A stretch of 64,000 nt of DNA from Ahaetulla prasina (lineage: Eukaryota; Chordata; Lepidosauria; Squamata; Colubridae): positions 69,283,205 through 69,347,204 of the forward strand of contig NC_080546.1 in NCBI RefSeq assembly GCF_028640845.1, written 5' to 3'. The first letter of the stretch is position 1; every line of letters begins with the position of its first letter. The notes beneath the pieces are model-generated. The model made no database searches and was not told the origin of the DNA. It saw only the letters and a list, made by a program, of their open reading frames with translations. Made by a program: the position numbers and the translations under genes. Of this stretch, positions 18,821-31,409 are shown piece after piece.

Positions 18821-21800
18821 AATCTTGTCATGGAATGTTAATGGCTTGAATTCAGCTCAGAAAAGAAGGAAAATATTTCACTACTTGAAACAATTAAAAA
18901 TGATGTGATTTGTTTGCAAGAGACACATATAAAATTATCAGACCAAAAATATTTAATTAATTCAAAATTGGGTAACCATTTTGTTGCATCAGCTTTGGAA
19001 AAGAAGCATGGAATTGTTGTATATATCAGGAAGGATATACCAGCTAAGCTTAATTGAGGCAGATATTCAAGGAAGATTTATTGCTATTGAACTGGTGATA
19101 GATGCAAAAAGACTTTGTTGATAGGTATTTATGCACCTAATCAGCAACAAGAAAAGTTTTACAAAATGTTACATGAGAGGTTGACCTCTGGGATTATAGT
19201 TCGCTTTATTTTATTAGGAGACTGGAATGGAGTAATTGATACAAGAAGGATAAGAGAACCTCCTCCAAGAAGATACCTATACATGCAAAATTACCAAAAT
19301 CCTTTTTTGAAATGATGGAAGACTTTGAGTTTAGAGATATATGGAGGTTACGGAATCCAGATGAGAGAGATTTTACTTTTTTTTCTGATAGGCATCAATC
19401 TTTTTCACGCATTGATTTTATTTTAATTTCTAATGACTTGCTTTCTAGGGTGAAGAAAACGAAGATATTTCCGAGGTGTTTAACTGACCATAGCCCAGTA
19501 TGGATGGAATTATTACAAGGGAAAAAAGGTGGTAGAACATGGAGGTTGAATGAAAATCTGTTTAGATATGAGGATAATGTAACTTATTGTAAGAAACAGT
19601 TAAAAGAATTTTTTGATTTTAATATGTACAAAGGGACACCTATAGGAACTGTGTGGGAAGCGAGCAAAGCGTTTATTAGAGGATATTGATTTTATTTGGA
19701 CAACAGGCAAAGGAATAATAAAACAAAGGCAGCGAGATATTTGGAAGAAGAAATTCAAAGGAAGCAACAGTTATTAATTCAAAACCCACAAGATCATAAA
19801 CTTAAAGAGGCTATAAAAATATTACAGAGTCAATTTAATATGTTAATGGCAGACCAGGTGGCAACGAATATACAATATGCTAAACATAATACCTTTTGTA
19901 ATGCAAATAAACCTGGGAGATGGTTGGCATATAATTTAAGGAAGAAACAGAAAGCACGTGTCATACAAAAATAGAATATAAAGGTAAAGAGATATACCAA
20001 CAGGATAAAATTAAAAGGCATTCTCAGAATTTTATACTGCACTATATGCAAAAGACAAAATATTGGATAGGGACATTTATGATTATTTGAAAGATTATAA
20101 GGTTAATATTCTAACATTAGAACAGAGGAGGAGCTGAACCGCCGATAGCTACTGGAGAAATAGTGGAGGCAATTAAACAATTAAAATGGGAAAACCCTGG
20201 TACAGATGGTCCTACAGCAACTTATTATAAAAAAACACAGGATGAAATATTAGGCCCACTTAAAGAATTATTTAATCAGATACAATTAGGAGTGGAAATA
20301 CCCCCGTCATGGAAAACATCTTTTATTTCACTGATACCGAAAGAGGAGCAAGACTGCTCTAAACCTGGTAACTATAGGCCGATTTCACTTTTAAATAATG
20401 ATTATAAGATTTTTGTAAAAATAATAGCAAATAGATTAATGTTAGTTTTACAACAAAGAATTCATACTGATCAATCTGGTTTTATAAAAGGGAGGCAGAT
20501 GAGGAATAATGTTAGACAGATTATTAATATATTGGAATATTTGGAAAAGAAGAATACTTCAGCGGCATTTATTTTTTTGGATGCAGAGAAAGCCTTTGAT
20601 CGATTGCATTGGGATTTTTTATTTAAATTAATAGAGAAAATGCAATTTGGAGACTGTTTTATTAGAATAATTAAAGCGATTTATGGAGAGCAAACAGCAC
20701 AGATTATAGTAAATGGTAGTTTGACAGAAGTTATTAAGATTGCGAAAGGAACAAGACAGGGATGTCCCTTATCACCATTATTGTTTGTTTTGACTCTGGA
20801 ACCATTATTAGATAAAATACGAGAATTAATGAAAATAGAGGGAATTAAGATTAGACAATATGAGTACAAAGTTAGAGCTTTTGCAGATGATGTAGTGGTT
20901 ACGTTAATGAATCCTATAAATTCAAGTAGATTTTTGTTGGAAGTAATTGATAAATATGGAAAGGTATCAGGATTTAAAATAAATCAGAATAAAACAAAAG
21001 TGATAATTAAAAATATGTCTATACAACAGAAACAAAAACTAGAGGAAATGACAGGATTTGAGGTAGTAAAAAAGGTTAAATATTTAGGGTCTATATTAGC
21101 TCATCGAACAAGAAACTTTATAAGAATAATTATGACTTGCTATGGCAAAAGTTCAGAATGATATGAGTGTCTGGAAGAAATTGCAGTTATCCCTATTGGG
21201 AAGGATTGCTATTAAAATGAATGTGTTACCTAGATTTTTGTTTCTGTTCCAGATGATACCTATAATTAAAAGGATAAAAATTTGGAAGATTGGCAGATTG
21301 GGATTAATAAATTTATATGGCAGGGTAAAAAGGCGAGGTTAAAATGAAAATAATACAGGACTCACGGGAAAGAGGTGGTTTAAGAATGCCTAACTTTAAA
21401 CTATATTATGAAGCAGTAACCCTTTCAGTAATAAGTGACTGGTTTAACTTAACAGAGGAAAGAATTTTGAATATAGAAGGTTATGACTTGTTATATGGAT
21501 GGCATGCGTACTTATTTTATGAAAAAAGTGGATAGGGCTTTTAAGAATCATGTGTTGAGAAGTGCTCTTTATGGTCTGGAATAAATATTGCTATAAATTA
21601 GATTACAAGTTTCCTATATGGGCGAGCCCTAGACATGCAATAGAGAATATAAATATAGAACAGAAACAGGAAATGATTACATATAAAGAACTTTTGTATG
21701 TTGAAGGAGGTAGATTGCAATTAAAATCATTACAGGTATTAAATGAAGAAGGAGGAATTATACTTGGTTTCAATATGGGCAAATAAGTGCTAGATGGAAA

Positions 21801-22435
21801 GAAGATCAAAAATTGGTATAATGCAAAGGGAGGAAAATTTAATAAAGCAAATTAGAAATCAGACCCAGGAGCATATAAAGAGATTGTATAATGTGTTGCT
21901 TGAAATAGATTCGAAAAGGATTTGGTAAAGGATTGTATGATAAAATGGGCACAGAATATTCAGGAACCAATAATGTTGGAAACATGGGAGAAAATTTGGG
22001 TTAGAAATGTTAAGTTTACACAAGCACAGAATTTAAGGAAAATTTTTATAAGATGTTTTATAGATGGCATTTAGATCCCAAAAAATTATCATGTATGTAT
22101 CCTAATATCCAAGCGAAATGTTGGAGGTGTGATTGTGATGATGCTACATATTTTCATATTTGGTGGACTTGCAAGAAAATTAAGGTCTTTTGGATAAGAA
22201 TTTGGTGGATTATTCAAAATGTACTGAAGAAGAAGATAAAGTTCCTGCCACAATTTTTCCTTTTGGGAATTATAACGGATTGTACAGGGATTGAGACTAA
22301 ATTGATTCTGAACTTAATAACAGCAGCAAGACTGTTGATTGGACAATACTGGAAGAAAGAAGAGATACCTACAATAGAAGAATGGATATTGAAAGTTATT
22401 AATTTGGCTGAGATGGCTAAAATCTCAGCGTTTTA
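18810..22435 (+). pseudogene. L1 ORF2 (endonuclease-reverse transcriptase), broken
   Basis: ATG 18810 begins MANRILSWNVNGLNS. Endonuclease blocks follow: VICLQETHIK, LIGIYAPNQQQ, LLGDWNGVID, SRIDFILIS and LTDHSPVW. RT lies in an open frame at 20163-21161 with NYRPISLLN (residues 70-78), FLDAEKAFDR (138-147), GTRQGCPLSPLLF and AFADDVVVTL (239-248). The C-terminal zinc-knuckle-like CWRCDCDDATYFHIWWTC is at 22115-22170, ending in AEMAKISAF at 22436. Frameshifts near 18895, 19050, 19310, 19690, 20110 and 21150 kill it. The RT palm residues are intact. Confidence 0.92.
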
Positions 22436-22794
22436 AAAGACAATACAGGAAAGATATTTAATTGAATGGAAAAATGGATTGATTATCTACAAAACAGATA
22501 TCAGATTAAGAAATATCAGATTGCCTTTGAATAATTAGAAAGTTATTTTATGTAATGGGGAGGGGGTTGGGAGACGAAAAGCTTTGGATGTGGTTATTTG
22601 GATTGGAAGGGAAAATTTTATTCTATGTTTGGTTTATGTATAACTTTACCTTGTGATTGACCCGGGAAGCCGGGAGGTGGGGAGGAGGGGGTGTTTTTTG
22701 TTTTGGGGAGGGAGGGGGAAAAAAGGGGGAAAAATGTTTTTGTTTTTTTAAAACTCTTTCAATAAAAAAAAAAAAAAAGAGAGTGTACAGCAGC

Positions 22795-24001
22795 AATCAA
22801 CAGTAATATGGGAGCTCTATTTTTGTTTTGACACAAGAACCTATAAAATACATGTATCTTGTAGGCTTAGCAGTCCCTACTCCTCCTCCCAAAAATGAAA
22901 TACTGTTTTGTTCCTTTCTATAATGTCATTGTACCATTGCTGTTGTCCTAGGACACCAATATTTTTTTTAATTAAAAAGGAAAATGGTATGATAAACATT
23001 TGTCACATATCTATTAGAAATGATGAATGAAAGGCTTTTCTGAAACCTCAGAACCAACTACTTATGGCTCATGCGTGCATACAGTATATTTTCTCAACTG
23101 GTAACTTAACTGAAAAAGTAATCAATTATCTGTCCAGAAAACTTTCTTGTGTATGGTTCAAAATAGGAAAGAATATGTTAGCTTTATCATTACCTTTTAT
23201 TTGATTTTTGTTGCAGAAGGTAATGCCAGCAGCCATAAGCTCTTCTGAATTTGTGTAGCAAAACAAAAAGAAAAAATAAGTAAGAAATGTGTTGAACATG
23301 CTCACTAGTGAAAATGTGTCTTTGATAAAAGAACTGTTTAAAATACATTGGATTTCTAGGCCATAAATTATATATGTTCGGCACTTGAAATACTGATGTA
23401 CTTTTTATCACAAAGCAAACAAGTTTTTGTGGTATTGAATATATGAAACAGCTCAACTAACTTTGTTTAGCTTACTCTGCCATCTATTTTGTGATCACTT
23501 CTTATATTCTTACCTATCATGCTAGCAAGAAGATAAAAGAAAAAGATAAAGAAATCTCCAGGATACAAGATATAATAGTGAAACTCGGTCAGTTGGCAAT
23601 TTCCAAAAGTCAAAGCCTTATAAGCAATTATAAACAAAAGTTAAAAATCCTGAAGGTGACTTGACTATTTTTATTCCTACTAATTAGTCAGAAGCTGAAG
23701 GCAACACTAAAAATCAGTAGGAAGCATTGAGCACATGTTTTTGATTAAAGTAAATATAAGATATGAATGTGCTGGATACTCAGTTATACCTGTGAAAAAA
23801 GCCAAATAGAATTTTAAGAAGACTAGCAATTTATTCAAGATGATGTACGTCTTAAGTACATTTGTACCTCTAGTTATTTGGAATACTTAAAATTTTTCAT
23901 ACTTGTCTTCAGACCATATTTTCTGGCTCAGTTTGTAGTCTAAGCTGAAATATGTCTCTCAGAATCCTGTTGATCTTCTGTATTCCAACTTAGATGATTT
24001 G
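22795..24001. other. No recognisable feature
   Basis: 1.2 kb of AT-rich sequence with no supported ORF, TIR or SINE head. Possibly unique flanking DNA of the locus. Confidence 0.5.
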
Positions 24002-24490
24002 CAATAGAACAGCGGTTCTCAACCTGTGGGTCATGACCCCGTTGGGGGTCGAATGATGATTTGCCAGGGGTCGCCTAAGACCATCGGAAATATGGGAAGT
24101 ATACTTGCGAGTCGAAGAATCGCGCTCCAATGGTTGACTCCACAAGCCAGCTGCAGGCTCTTCAAATCACTAGCCGAATTCGGCTTCAGGCGCAATGAAT
24201 TAAAAAAGAGAGAAATCTTTGCTCTGATGTCTCCGTCTCAAGCCAGCTGCAATCACTCCCAATCCCTAGCTTAATCTGGCTTCAGGCGCAATAAACTTAA
24301 TAGGGGAGGAGTCTCCGCTTTAATGCCTCCGTCCTCAAGGCAATCGCAAGCAGTTCAGATTGCTAGCCAATACGGCTTCAGGCGCAATAAATTCAAAATG
24401 AAAATAATTTTATGGTTGGGGTCGCCACATCGTGAGAATTGTATTAAAGGGGTCGCAGCACTATAAAGGTTGAGAACCACTGCAATAGAA
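24002..24490. mobile_element. hAT non-autonomous element with 8-bp TSD
   Basis: 473 bp (24010-24482) with termini CAGCGGTTCTCAACC and GGTTGAGAACCACTG and an exact 8-bp TSD caatagaa (24002-24009 and 24483-24490). There is no transposase frame. The interior is made of a 96-bp tandem repeat: 24145-24240, 24241-24336 and a partial third from 24337. Each unit carries ggcttcaggcgcaat. It would be moved in trans by a hAT transposase. Confidence 0.93.
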
Positions 24491-24549
24491 GCAGCAGTGA
24501 TAGTGCAGGGAAGTCTCGGTAGAAGTCTTGCTACCAAGAGGAAGACCTT

Positions 24550-25004
24550 ACACATCAGGGAGCGTAAGGGTCTGCCTCTCCTCTCTGTTCAAGAAAGTAA
24601 AACTCTTGAAACAATTAACATTTCAAAAGGAGTCTTTTATTGAAGAAAAGGGATTGCAGGACAAAAGAAGCAGGATCTGAAAACTTGCCACGGAATTCAG
24701 TTAGGATAAAACAGTTAGAAACCCCTCCCCTCAGTCCGATGTTGAATAAGCCAATCCACAGGTGCGAAGTTGTTTTGAGAATTGCAGGTTGAGAAGGTAA
24801 TAAGAAGCTGTTCTCAGGCGTCTCTTGCTGGAAGTTTCGGAACTGAGACAAAACAGATGGCCTTTTCCCCTAATGTTCCCAAGAAGGTAAACCAAAGTAC
24901 AGGATACACAGGCATCAGGAAAAGGGTTATAAACTAAGAAATGCACCCAGGCCCCCTCCCCATTAGAATGGTAGCATCCAGATAGGGATCTATGGGACCT
25001 GACA
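24550..25004 (-). repeat. Solo chromovirus LTR (related to 13771-14821)
   Basis: The minus strand starts TGTCAGGTCC at 25004. It shares with the 13.8-14.8 kb LTR the blocks caagaaagtaaa, catttcaaaaggag and tttattgaa (AATAAA on the minus strand), gttagaaacccctccc and gccaatccacaggtg. The left boundary is approximate and I found no clean 5-bp TSD. There is no internal sequence next to it. Confidence 0.75.
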
Positions 25005-25047
25005 GGGCGACTATTGCAATCCTTTCATTGAACTGCATGTCTTTCTA

Positions 25048-25431
25048 TACAGGTAGTCCTCAACTTACAGCAGTTCATTTACTGACTGTTTACAGTTACA
25101 ACAGCATTAAAAATGTGACTTATGATCATTTTTCACAGTTACAATCTTTGCAGTATCCCCATGATCATGTGATCAAAATTCAGATGCTTGGCAATTGGTT
25201 CATATTTATGACCATTGCTGTGCCCCAAGGTCATGTGACTTTGATAAGCAAAGTCAATGGGGAAGCCACATTCACTTAACATCCATATTACTAACTTATC
25301 AACTGCAGTGATTCACTTAACAACTGTGGCGAGAAATGTTTTAAAATGGGACAAAACTCATTTAACAAATGTCTCACTTAACAACAGAAAATTTGGGCTC
25401 AATTATGGTCATAAGTGACGGGCTACCTGTA
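25048..25431. mobile_element. Tc1/mariner-type MITE with TA duplication
   Basis: 380 bp (25050-25429) starting CAGGTAGTCCTCAACTTA and ending gggctacctg, flanked by TA on each side (25048-25049, 25430-25431). The body is rich in cttaacaac and gatcatgtgatc palindrome-like words, and no transposase is encoded. The TA target and the termini fit a pogo/mariner-type MITE. The superfamily assignment is an inference from the TSD. Confidence 0.8.
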
Positions 25432-25664
25432 TATGGCAAGCATTAGCTATTGTAATCCTTTTGCTAGATGTCCAAAATCACAGTATCTACGTACTTCAAT
25501 ACTATAGGAGTCAAAAATCCAAGGATGTGCAGTTAAAATTTTCAGAATTCTAATTTAGCCTGGCCTGCTAGATGGTATTTAAAGAACACAGCTGGAAGAC
25601 GTAAGTTTGTGGAAGGTTTAAATCTATTTCAATCATCCATTTGTAGAATTATGCCCTTTCTAGA

Positions 25665-25765
25665 GAAAGAATAGAATAGAATAGAACATTATTGCCCAAG
25701 TGTGATTGGACAAACAAGGAATTTGTCTCCAGTGTATAAGTTCTCAACAACATAAAAACAAAAAC
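25665..25765 (-). mobile_element. Rex1-type 3' tail with AATAG microsatellite
   Basis: It begins with agaatagaatagaatagaac, then the antisense of the tail word cattggaccaatcacactt as seen at 33.79, 44.9 and 49.95 kb: cccaagtgtgattggacaaa, caaggaatttgtctc. It is a heavily 5'-truncated LINE copy with the microsatellite at the tail end. Confidence 0.8.
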
Positions 25766-25974
25766 GTAATATAATCGTAAGATACCAATAATTGAAGGTA
25801 ATAGGAACAAGTATAACATATGTTTATTGAGCATCAAGTAATTCTAATGATATGATAGTGTTCTAATTTTAGGTTATAGCTATGCACATGATTTCCTTTT
25901 GGTGTTTCAGAGTCATTCTATTCCTCAATACGGTCTCATGATCCACATGGTGTATTATAGAATAGAATAATAAT

Positions 25975-26556
25975 AGAATTGGAAGGTATCTTGGAGATCT
26001 TCTAGTCCAACCTCCCTGCTCAAGCAGGAGACCTATACCATTTCAGATAAATGATTGTCCGACCTTCAGTGATGGAGCACCCAGAACTTCTGAAGGCAAG
26101 TTGTTTCATTGGTTTATTGCTCTCACTGTTAGGACATTTCTCTGTAGTTCTGGTTAGTTTCCATCCATTGTTTCTCATCTTGCCTTTTGGTGTTTTGGAA
26201 AATAGTTTGACCCCCTCATCTTATCTTTATACCCCTCAAATATTGTAACATGGTATGCTATCATGTTTCCCTTAATCCTTCTTTTCATTAGACTAGGCAT
26301 ACTCAATTCCTGCAACTGTTCTTTGTATATTTTAGCCTCCAACCCCTAATCATTCTTGTTGCTCTTTCTGCACTCTTTCCAGAGTCTCAAAATCTTTTTT
26401 ATATTGTGGTGACTAGAACCGGATGCAGTAGTCCAAGTGTGGTCTTATAAGGCTTTGTAAAGCGGTATTGGAACTTCACATGATCTTAATTCTATCCCTC
26501 TTTTAATGCAGCCTAAGATTGTGTAATTATTTGATTTAAAATGGCACACTGTCAAG
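25975..26556 (-). mobile_element. CR1 LINE 3' end
   Basis: It starts with the antisense CR1 terminus (attggaaggtatcttggaga, cttctagtccaacctccc) and continues through the C-terminal coding region in the order seen at 29,900-30,480. It is truncated at about 26556, where an unrelated LTR-like segment begins. Confidence 0.85.
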
Positions 26557-26700
26557 CTTCCGAGTAATATGTTCCCCGAATGAATAATCCAAGTCAGTCA
26601 TACTCACTCAAAGTCCATTTATTAGGAACACATCAAATTGGTAAGGTCTTGGTGTAATTCCAGCTCTGACCAAACCCCAGAATTACACTCAGTAAAAAGC
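26557..26700 (-). repeat. Possible LTR end fragment
   Basis: The minus strand carries aacacatca preceded by AATAAA followed by tggactttgag, a polyadenylation-region layout like that of LTRs. It separates two CR1 pieces of the same orientation, so it may be an insertion. No terminus or TSD was identified. Confidence 0.35.
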
Positions 26701-28090
26701 AAAAGTTTGAAACTCAAGTAGGAGACCCTTCACCATTTCTGATGGCAGTCCAGTCTCTTCTTGAAAGCTTCCAGTGATGAAGCTCCCACAACTTATGAAG
26801 GCAAGCTGTTCCATTGGTTAATTGTTTTCACTGTCAGAAAATGTCCCTTTATTTATAGATTGAATCTTTCCTTGTTCAGTTTCCATCCATTATTCCTCGT
26901 CTGGCCTTCAGGTACTTTGGAAAATAGCTTGACACCCTCCCTCCTCTCTCTGGCAGCCCCTCAAATATTGAAACATTGCTATCCCTGGTCCCCCTCTTCA
27001 CTAGACTAGCCATGCTAAGTACTTGCAACTGTTCATTGTATGTTTTAGCCTCCAGTCATCTAATCATTTTGGCTGCTCTTCTCTGCACTTTTTTTTGGAA
27101 TCTCAACATCTTTTTTATAGTGTGGTAACCAAACCTGGATGCAGTATTCTAGGTGTGGTCTTACTTAGGCTTTATAGAGTGGTATTAGTACCTCACCTGA
27201 TCTTGATTGAATCCCTCTGTTAATGCAACTTAGGATCACAATGGCTTTTTTGCCTGTCACCACACACTGTTGGCTCATATTTAATTGGTTGTCCACTAAG
27301 ACTCCAAGTTCCCTCTCACAGTTACTGCTATTAAGCCTGGTTTCACCCAGTCTATATGTGTGTAGAACACACTATATGTGTTCTATATGTGAACTTCCCC
27401 TTCTATTCACTCATCTAAGTCATTTATGAAGATATTGAAGAGTACTGGGCCTAAGACAGAATCATGTGGTATCCCACTGCTTACTTCTCTCCATGTAGAC
27501 TTAAAACCATTAAAGACTACTGGTTGAATATGGTTTGTCAGCCAGTTACAAATCCATCCGATGGTGATGCTATTTATCCCACTTTTTTCTAGTTTACCAA
27601 GAAGTAAGTTGTGGTCTACTTTGTCAAATGCCTTGCTGTAGTCTAAATATACTATTTCCACAATATTTCACTGGTCTACTAATTTAGCCACTGTGTTGAA
27701 CAATGAAATAAGATTGGTTTGGCATGATCTATTTTTAACAAACCTATGCTGACTTCTAGTTATTGCTTTATTTATTTCTAGACGTTGGCAGATCTGTTTT
27801 TTTGTTATCTTTTCAGTTATCTTCCTGGGTATTGCTGTTAGGCTGATTGGTCTGTAGTTTCCTGGGTCTGGTTTTGTTTCCTTTTTTGAAGATGGGAACC
27901 ACATCAGCTCTTTTCCAGTCCTCTGGTAGTTCCGCAGTGTTTCAGGATTTTTGAAAGATGTGGTTCTGAGATAACATCTGCCAGCTTCTTTAGAACTCGA
28001 TGTAATCCATCAGGTGCCGGTGATGTGTATTAATCAAGCTCAGACAGGTGTTCTCTTACCATTATTTTTTTGCTTATTTTAACTTTTATT
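26701..28090 (-). mobile_element. CR1 LINE, 3' half with RT
   Basis: The minus strand encodes RT blocks in broken frames. 27904-27668 has [11 protein letters not shown] and [16 protein letters not shown]. 27661-27407 has [18 protein letters not shown] and [17 protein letters not shown]. The C-terminal region follows to 26701. It lacks the endonuclease and is truncated near 28090. A sequence such as IPHDSVLGP in place of IPQGSVLGP shows decay of the RT core. Confidence 0.88.
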
Positions 28091-29884
28091 TCTAGTCTGT
28101 CTCAAACATTTCTAAAACATGCAATTTACTATGGTTAATTTTGGTTTCATAATTACAATTTTTGCTTTGAATTCTTTCAATACTGGCACCAATCTTTGTT
28201 GCAGGTTTGTTTTGACATATACTCATTTCTAGATCAACATCTAACAGTTAGTGTTCTTCTCCTATTTAGACCATTTTTTGACCTGTAGAACTCGTAAGTT
28301 GGCACTCAGATGTATCTAAATATTTTATGTTTTTTTAAAAAAACAATAAAGCAGAACTGATTTCCTGTTGCTTTTTCTCAGGGTTGAAAAGTTTCATAGG
28401 CTTTTCCCCATTATCAATTATTTTATTTGTTTAATCATATTTATATAACCTTACAAAATGTGACTTTGGGTGGTATACAATAAAAAATAGACCATTAAAT
28501 AAAGAACATTTAAAGCACTCTACAGTTTAAAAAAACCTTTTTAAAATAATAATGCTATAGACAATGCAGCCATCTGTCAAACCTGAGAACCTTCTGGTTC
28601 CTGCTTTAACAGTTTAGTCTTTATATTCATGTATTCATATCTATTCCCAATTTTCTTTCTTTTTAAAATACTTTGCGTTGGTTTATTGTTCTTAATGCAT
28701 CATCCATAGAATCACTATCAAAATATTATCTCTATACAAAAGTCTCCAAATCTAGCCTTAGATTTGGAGAGTTTTCTATATTTTCTATAGTAAATATGGG
28801 AATGAGATAAGTCTTTTATATACCCAGATTCTAAAATGTTTGTATCCCTGCAAGCCTTTTTTCAGATCCAACAAACCTCCCTCCCAACTACATTGCCAAA
28901 TTTATGTACTACAGCTGCCAAAATTAATTGTGTGGTTTCCAACTATGTAACATTACCAGAATCACTGTGCCTCTCACTGAATCAAAAAATTATAAAATGT
29001 GATCCATGATATTAACAGGTTTTCCAACTACATATATCTAAAACAGCTCACACTTCCACTTTTTAGAAATTACAGTAAATAATTTAAGAAAACTGGTGAG
29101 GTGACTAAGTGGAAGCATTCCAGAATGGATGAAGGAAGAAAAATGAACAGAGAAAAGGCTTCTCTCACTTTTATTATACTCCTTAAAGTCCAGGAAAGTG
29201 AGTCTCTGAATATTAGTTTCTTCCATTTTGCTGGTCAGTTTTGCTTCACCACTGTATTAAACAGAGCTTTGATCTGCTCCAGCAAGACTTTTTTCTGGTT
29301 TTATATTGTTCATGGAATAGCTATACTCCTGGTAACTGAATCTTATTAAGAGCTGCACAAGGGTGACATATCTCCGAACAGACCCAATCAGTACAGTTAA
29401 TTGTAAGAGATGCTGGAAGATAATAGTTTAGCAATACTTGGTTGGCTATGCATTGTGTATCCAGGCCCTAGACTTAAAAGGTCTTCACTGCATTATGGAA
29501 TAGGTTCAAATGAGAGGGCTTTTATGTCTTGGAGCAACTCAGCTCTTTTGCTCTAATCACGCCTGTTGATCTGGATATATTTTAATAATTTAATTTTAAT
29601 GAAAACTTTTACAAATGCCATCTTGGCATTAGCAGTCCTCATGGATACCCTTTTTTCCTTTATGGTTGTTAAGACAATTAACTGAAAGCAGATAGCAGGT
29701 ACAGTAAAATGCCACCTGTGCTGCTAAATGAGGTTGGCTGATTTGGATAGGAATAAATACGATTTTCCAAATATGCATTGCTGCATTGGAAAATTCTCTC
29801 CCCCCACCCTCATGTGTGTGTGTGTGTATAATAAATGAAGAATAGAAACTGGAGAGAAATACATTCTGAAATATTACATAACAT
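28091..29884. other. Mostly unassigned; weak L2-like 3' tail near 28425-28520
   Basis: AT-rich sequence without a supported ORF. Around 28425-28520 the antisense pattern atttatataacc...gggtggtatacaa resembles an old L2 3' UTR. A short TG run lies at 29812-29827. The rest I cannot assign. Confidence 0.4.
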
Positions 29885-29922
29885 AACATAACATCAGAGT
29901 TGGAAGGGACCTTGGAGGCCTT

Positions 29923-31409
29923 CTAGTCCAACCTCTCAGTCAGATGGTTATCCAACATTTTCTTAAAAATTTCCAGTGTTGGAGCATTCACAACTTCTGA
30001 AGGCAAGTCGTTCCACTTATTAATTGTTCTAACTGTCAGGAAATTTCTCCTTAGTTCTAAGTTGCTTCTTTCTTTGATCAGTTTCCACCCATTGCTTCTT
30101 GTTCTACCCTCAGGTGCTTTGGAGAACAGCCCGACTCCCTCTTCTTTGTGGCAGCCCCTGAGATATTGGAACACAGCTATCATGTCTCCCCTAGTCCTTC
30201 TTTTTGTTAAACTAGACATGCCCAGTTCCTGCAACCGTTCTTCATATGTTTTATCCTCCAGTCCCTAATCATCTTTGTTGCTCTTCTCTGCACTCTTTCT
30301 AGAGTCTCAACATCTTTTTTACATCGTGGCGACCAAAACTGGATGCAATATTCCAAGTGTGGCCTTACCAAGGCATTATAAAGTGGTACTAGCACTTCAC
30401 GTGATCTTGATTCTATCCTCTGTTTATGCAGCCCAGAACTGTGTTGGCTTTTTAACAGCTGCTGCACACTGCTGGCTCATATCTAAATGGTTATCCACTA
30501 GGACTCCAAGATCCCTCTCACAGGTACTACTATTGAGCAAGGTACCACATATACGGTACTGGTGCATTTTGTTTTTGGCCTAAATGTAGAACCTTACTTT
30601 TTCACTGTTGAATTTCATTTTGTTAGATAGCGCCCAATGTTCAAGTCTGTCAAGATCTTTCTGTAACTTGAGCCTATCTTCTGGAGTGTTGGCTATTCCT
30701 GCCAGCTTGGTGTCATCTGCAAATTTGATGAGTTCCCCATCTATCCCTCGTCCAAGTCATTGATGAAGATGTTGAAGAGTACTGGGCCTAAAACAGAGCC
30801 TTGGGGTACTCCACTGCATACTTCCCTCCATGTGGATGTAGTTCCGTTGAGGACTACACGTTGAGTGCGGTTGGTCAGCCAGTTACGAATCCATCTGGTG
30901 GTGGTGCTGTCTAACCCACATTTTTCTACTTTATCTAGTAGTAGGTTATGGTCTACTTTATCAAATGCTTTACTGAAGTCCAAGTAAATTATATCGACAG
31001 CATTCCTCTGGTCCACTAATTTTGTCATTTTGTCAAAGAATGCAATAAGATTAGTCTGGCATGATCTGTTTTTGACAAACCCATGTTGGCTTTTGGTTAT
31101 TACTTTGTTTGCTTCTAGGTGTTCGGTGATTTGTTGTTTGATGTTCTTTTCCAGAATCTTCCCTGGTATTGAGGTCAGGCTGATAGGTCTGTAGTTTCCT
31201 GGATCTGTTTTTTCCCCTTTTTTGAAGATGGGAACTACATCAGCTCTTTTCCAGTCCTCTGGCAGCTCCCCTGTGCTCCAGGATCTTTGAAAGATATAGT
31301 TCAGTGGTTCTGAGATCACATCTGCCAGTTCCTTCAGAACCTTGGGGTGTAATCTATCCGGTCCTGGTGATTTGAACTCGTCTAGGGTAGACAGGTGTTC
31401 ACTTACCAT
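29923..31409 (-). pseudogene. CR1 ORF2 reverse transcriptase and C-terminus, frameshifted
   Basis: 31409-30741 encodes [67 protein letters not shown] (catalytic Asp) and [20 protein letters not shown]. Just after DLDEG a one-base frame change occurs, and the next frame reads ELIKFADDTKL with the catalytic FADD at about 30720-30730. 30467-29923 continues with [18 protein letters not shown] and RTINKWNDLPSEVV to the stop. The RT residues are intact, but the frame is broken at least twice. Confidence 0.9.

Larger units (their letters stand above)
17215..22794 (+). mobile_element. Full-length L1 LINE with 16-bp TSD
   Basis: The element spans 17231-22778 (5,548 bp). It has a 5' UTR to 17797, ORF1 (17798-18820), ORF2 (18810-22435) and a 3' UTR ending in a G-rich stretch, AATAAA and 17 A. 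The 16-mer gagagtgtacagcagc flanks it at 17215-17230 and 22779-22794 without a mismatch, so the insertion is young. Both ORFs nevertheless carry frameshifts and stops. The 5' end is complete, as shown by the identical start of the mini-L1 at 2278. L1 enzymes nick DNA and copy their RNA in place, and can do the same for SINEs and deleted derivatives. Confidence 0.95.

Noticed and set aside
24145..24400. Regularly spaced repeats that might suggest a CRISPR array
   Set aside because: The 96-bp units are tandem and diverged, lie within a hAT with a TSD, and the DNA is clearly eukaryotic.
24550..25004. Search for a 5-bp TSD around the solo chromovirus LTR
   Set aside because: The base pentamer after 25004 (gggcg) has no match at a plausible left end, so I give no TSD and only an approximate left boundary.
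28091..29884. Possible host exons in the 1.8-kb unassigned stretch
   Set aside because: Frames of 62-86 codons overlap on both strands, and no splice-bounded conserved domain can be recognised by eye.
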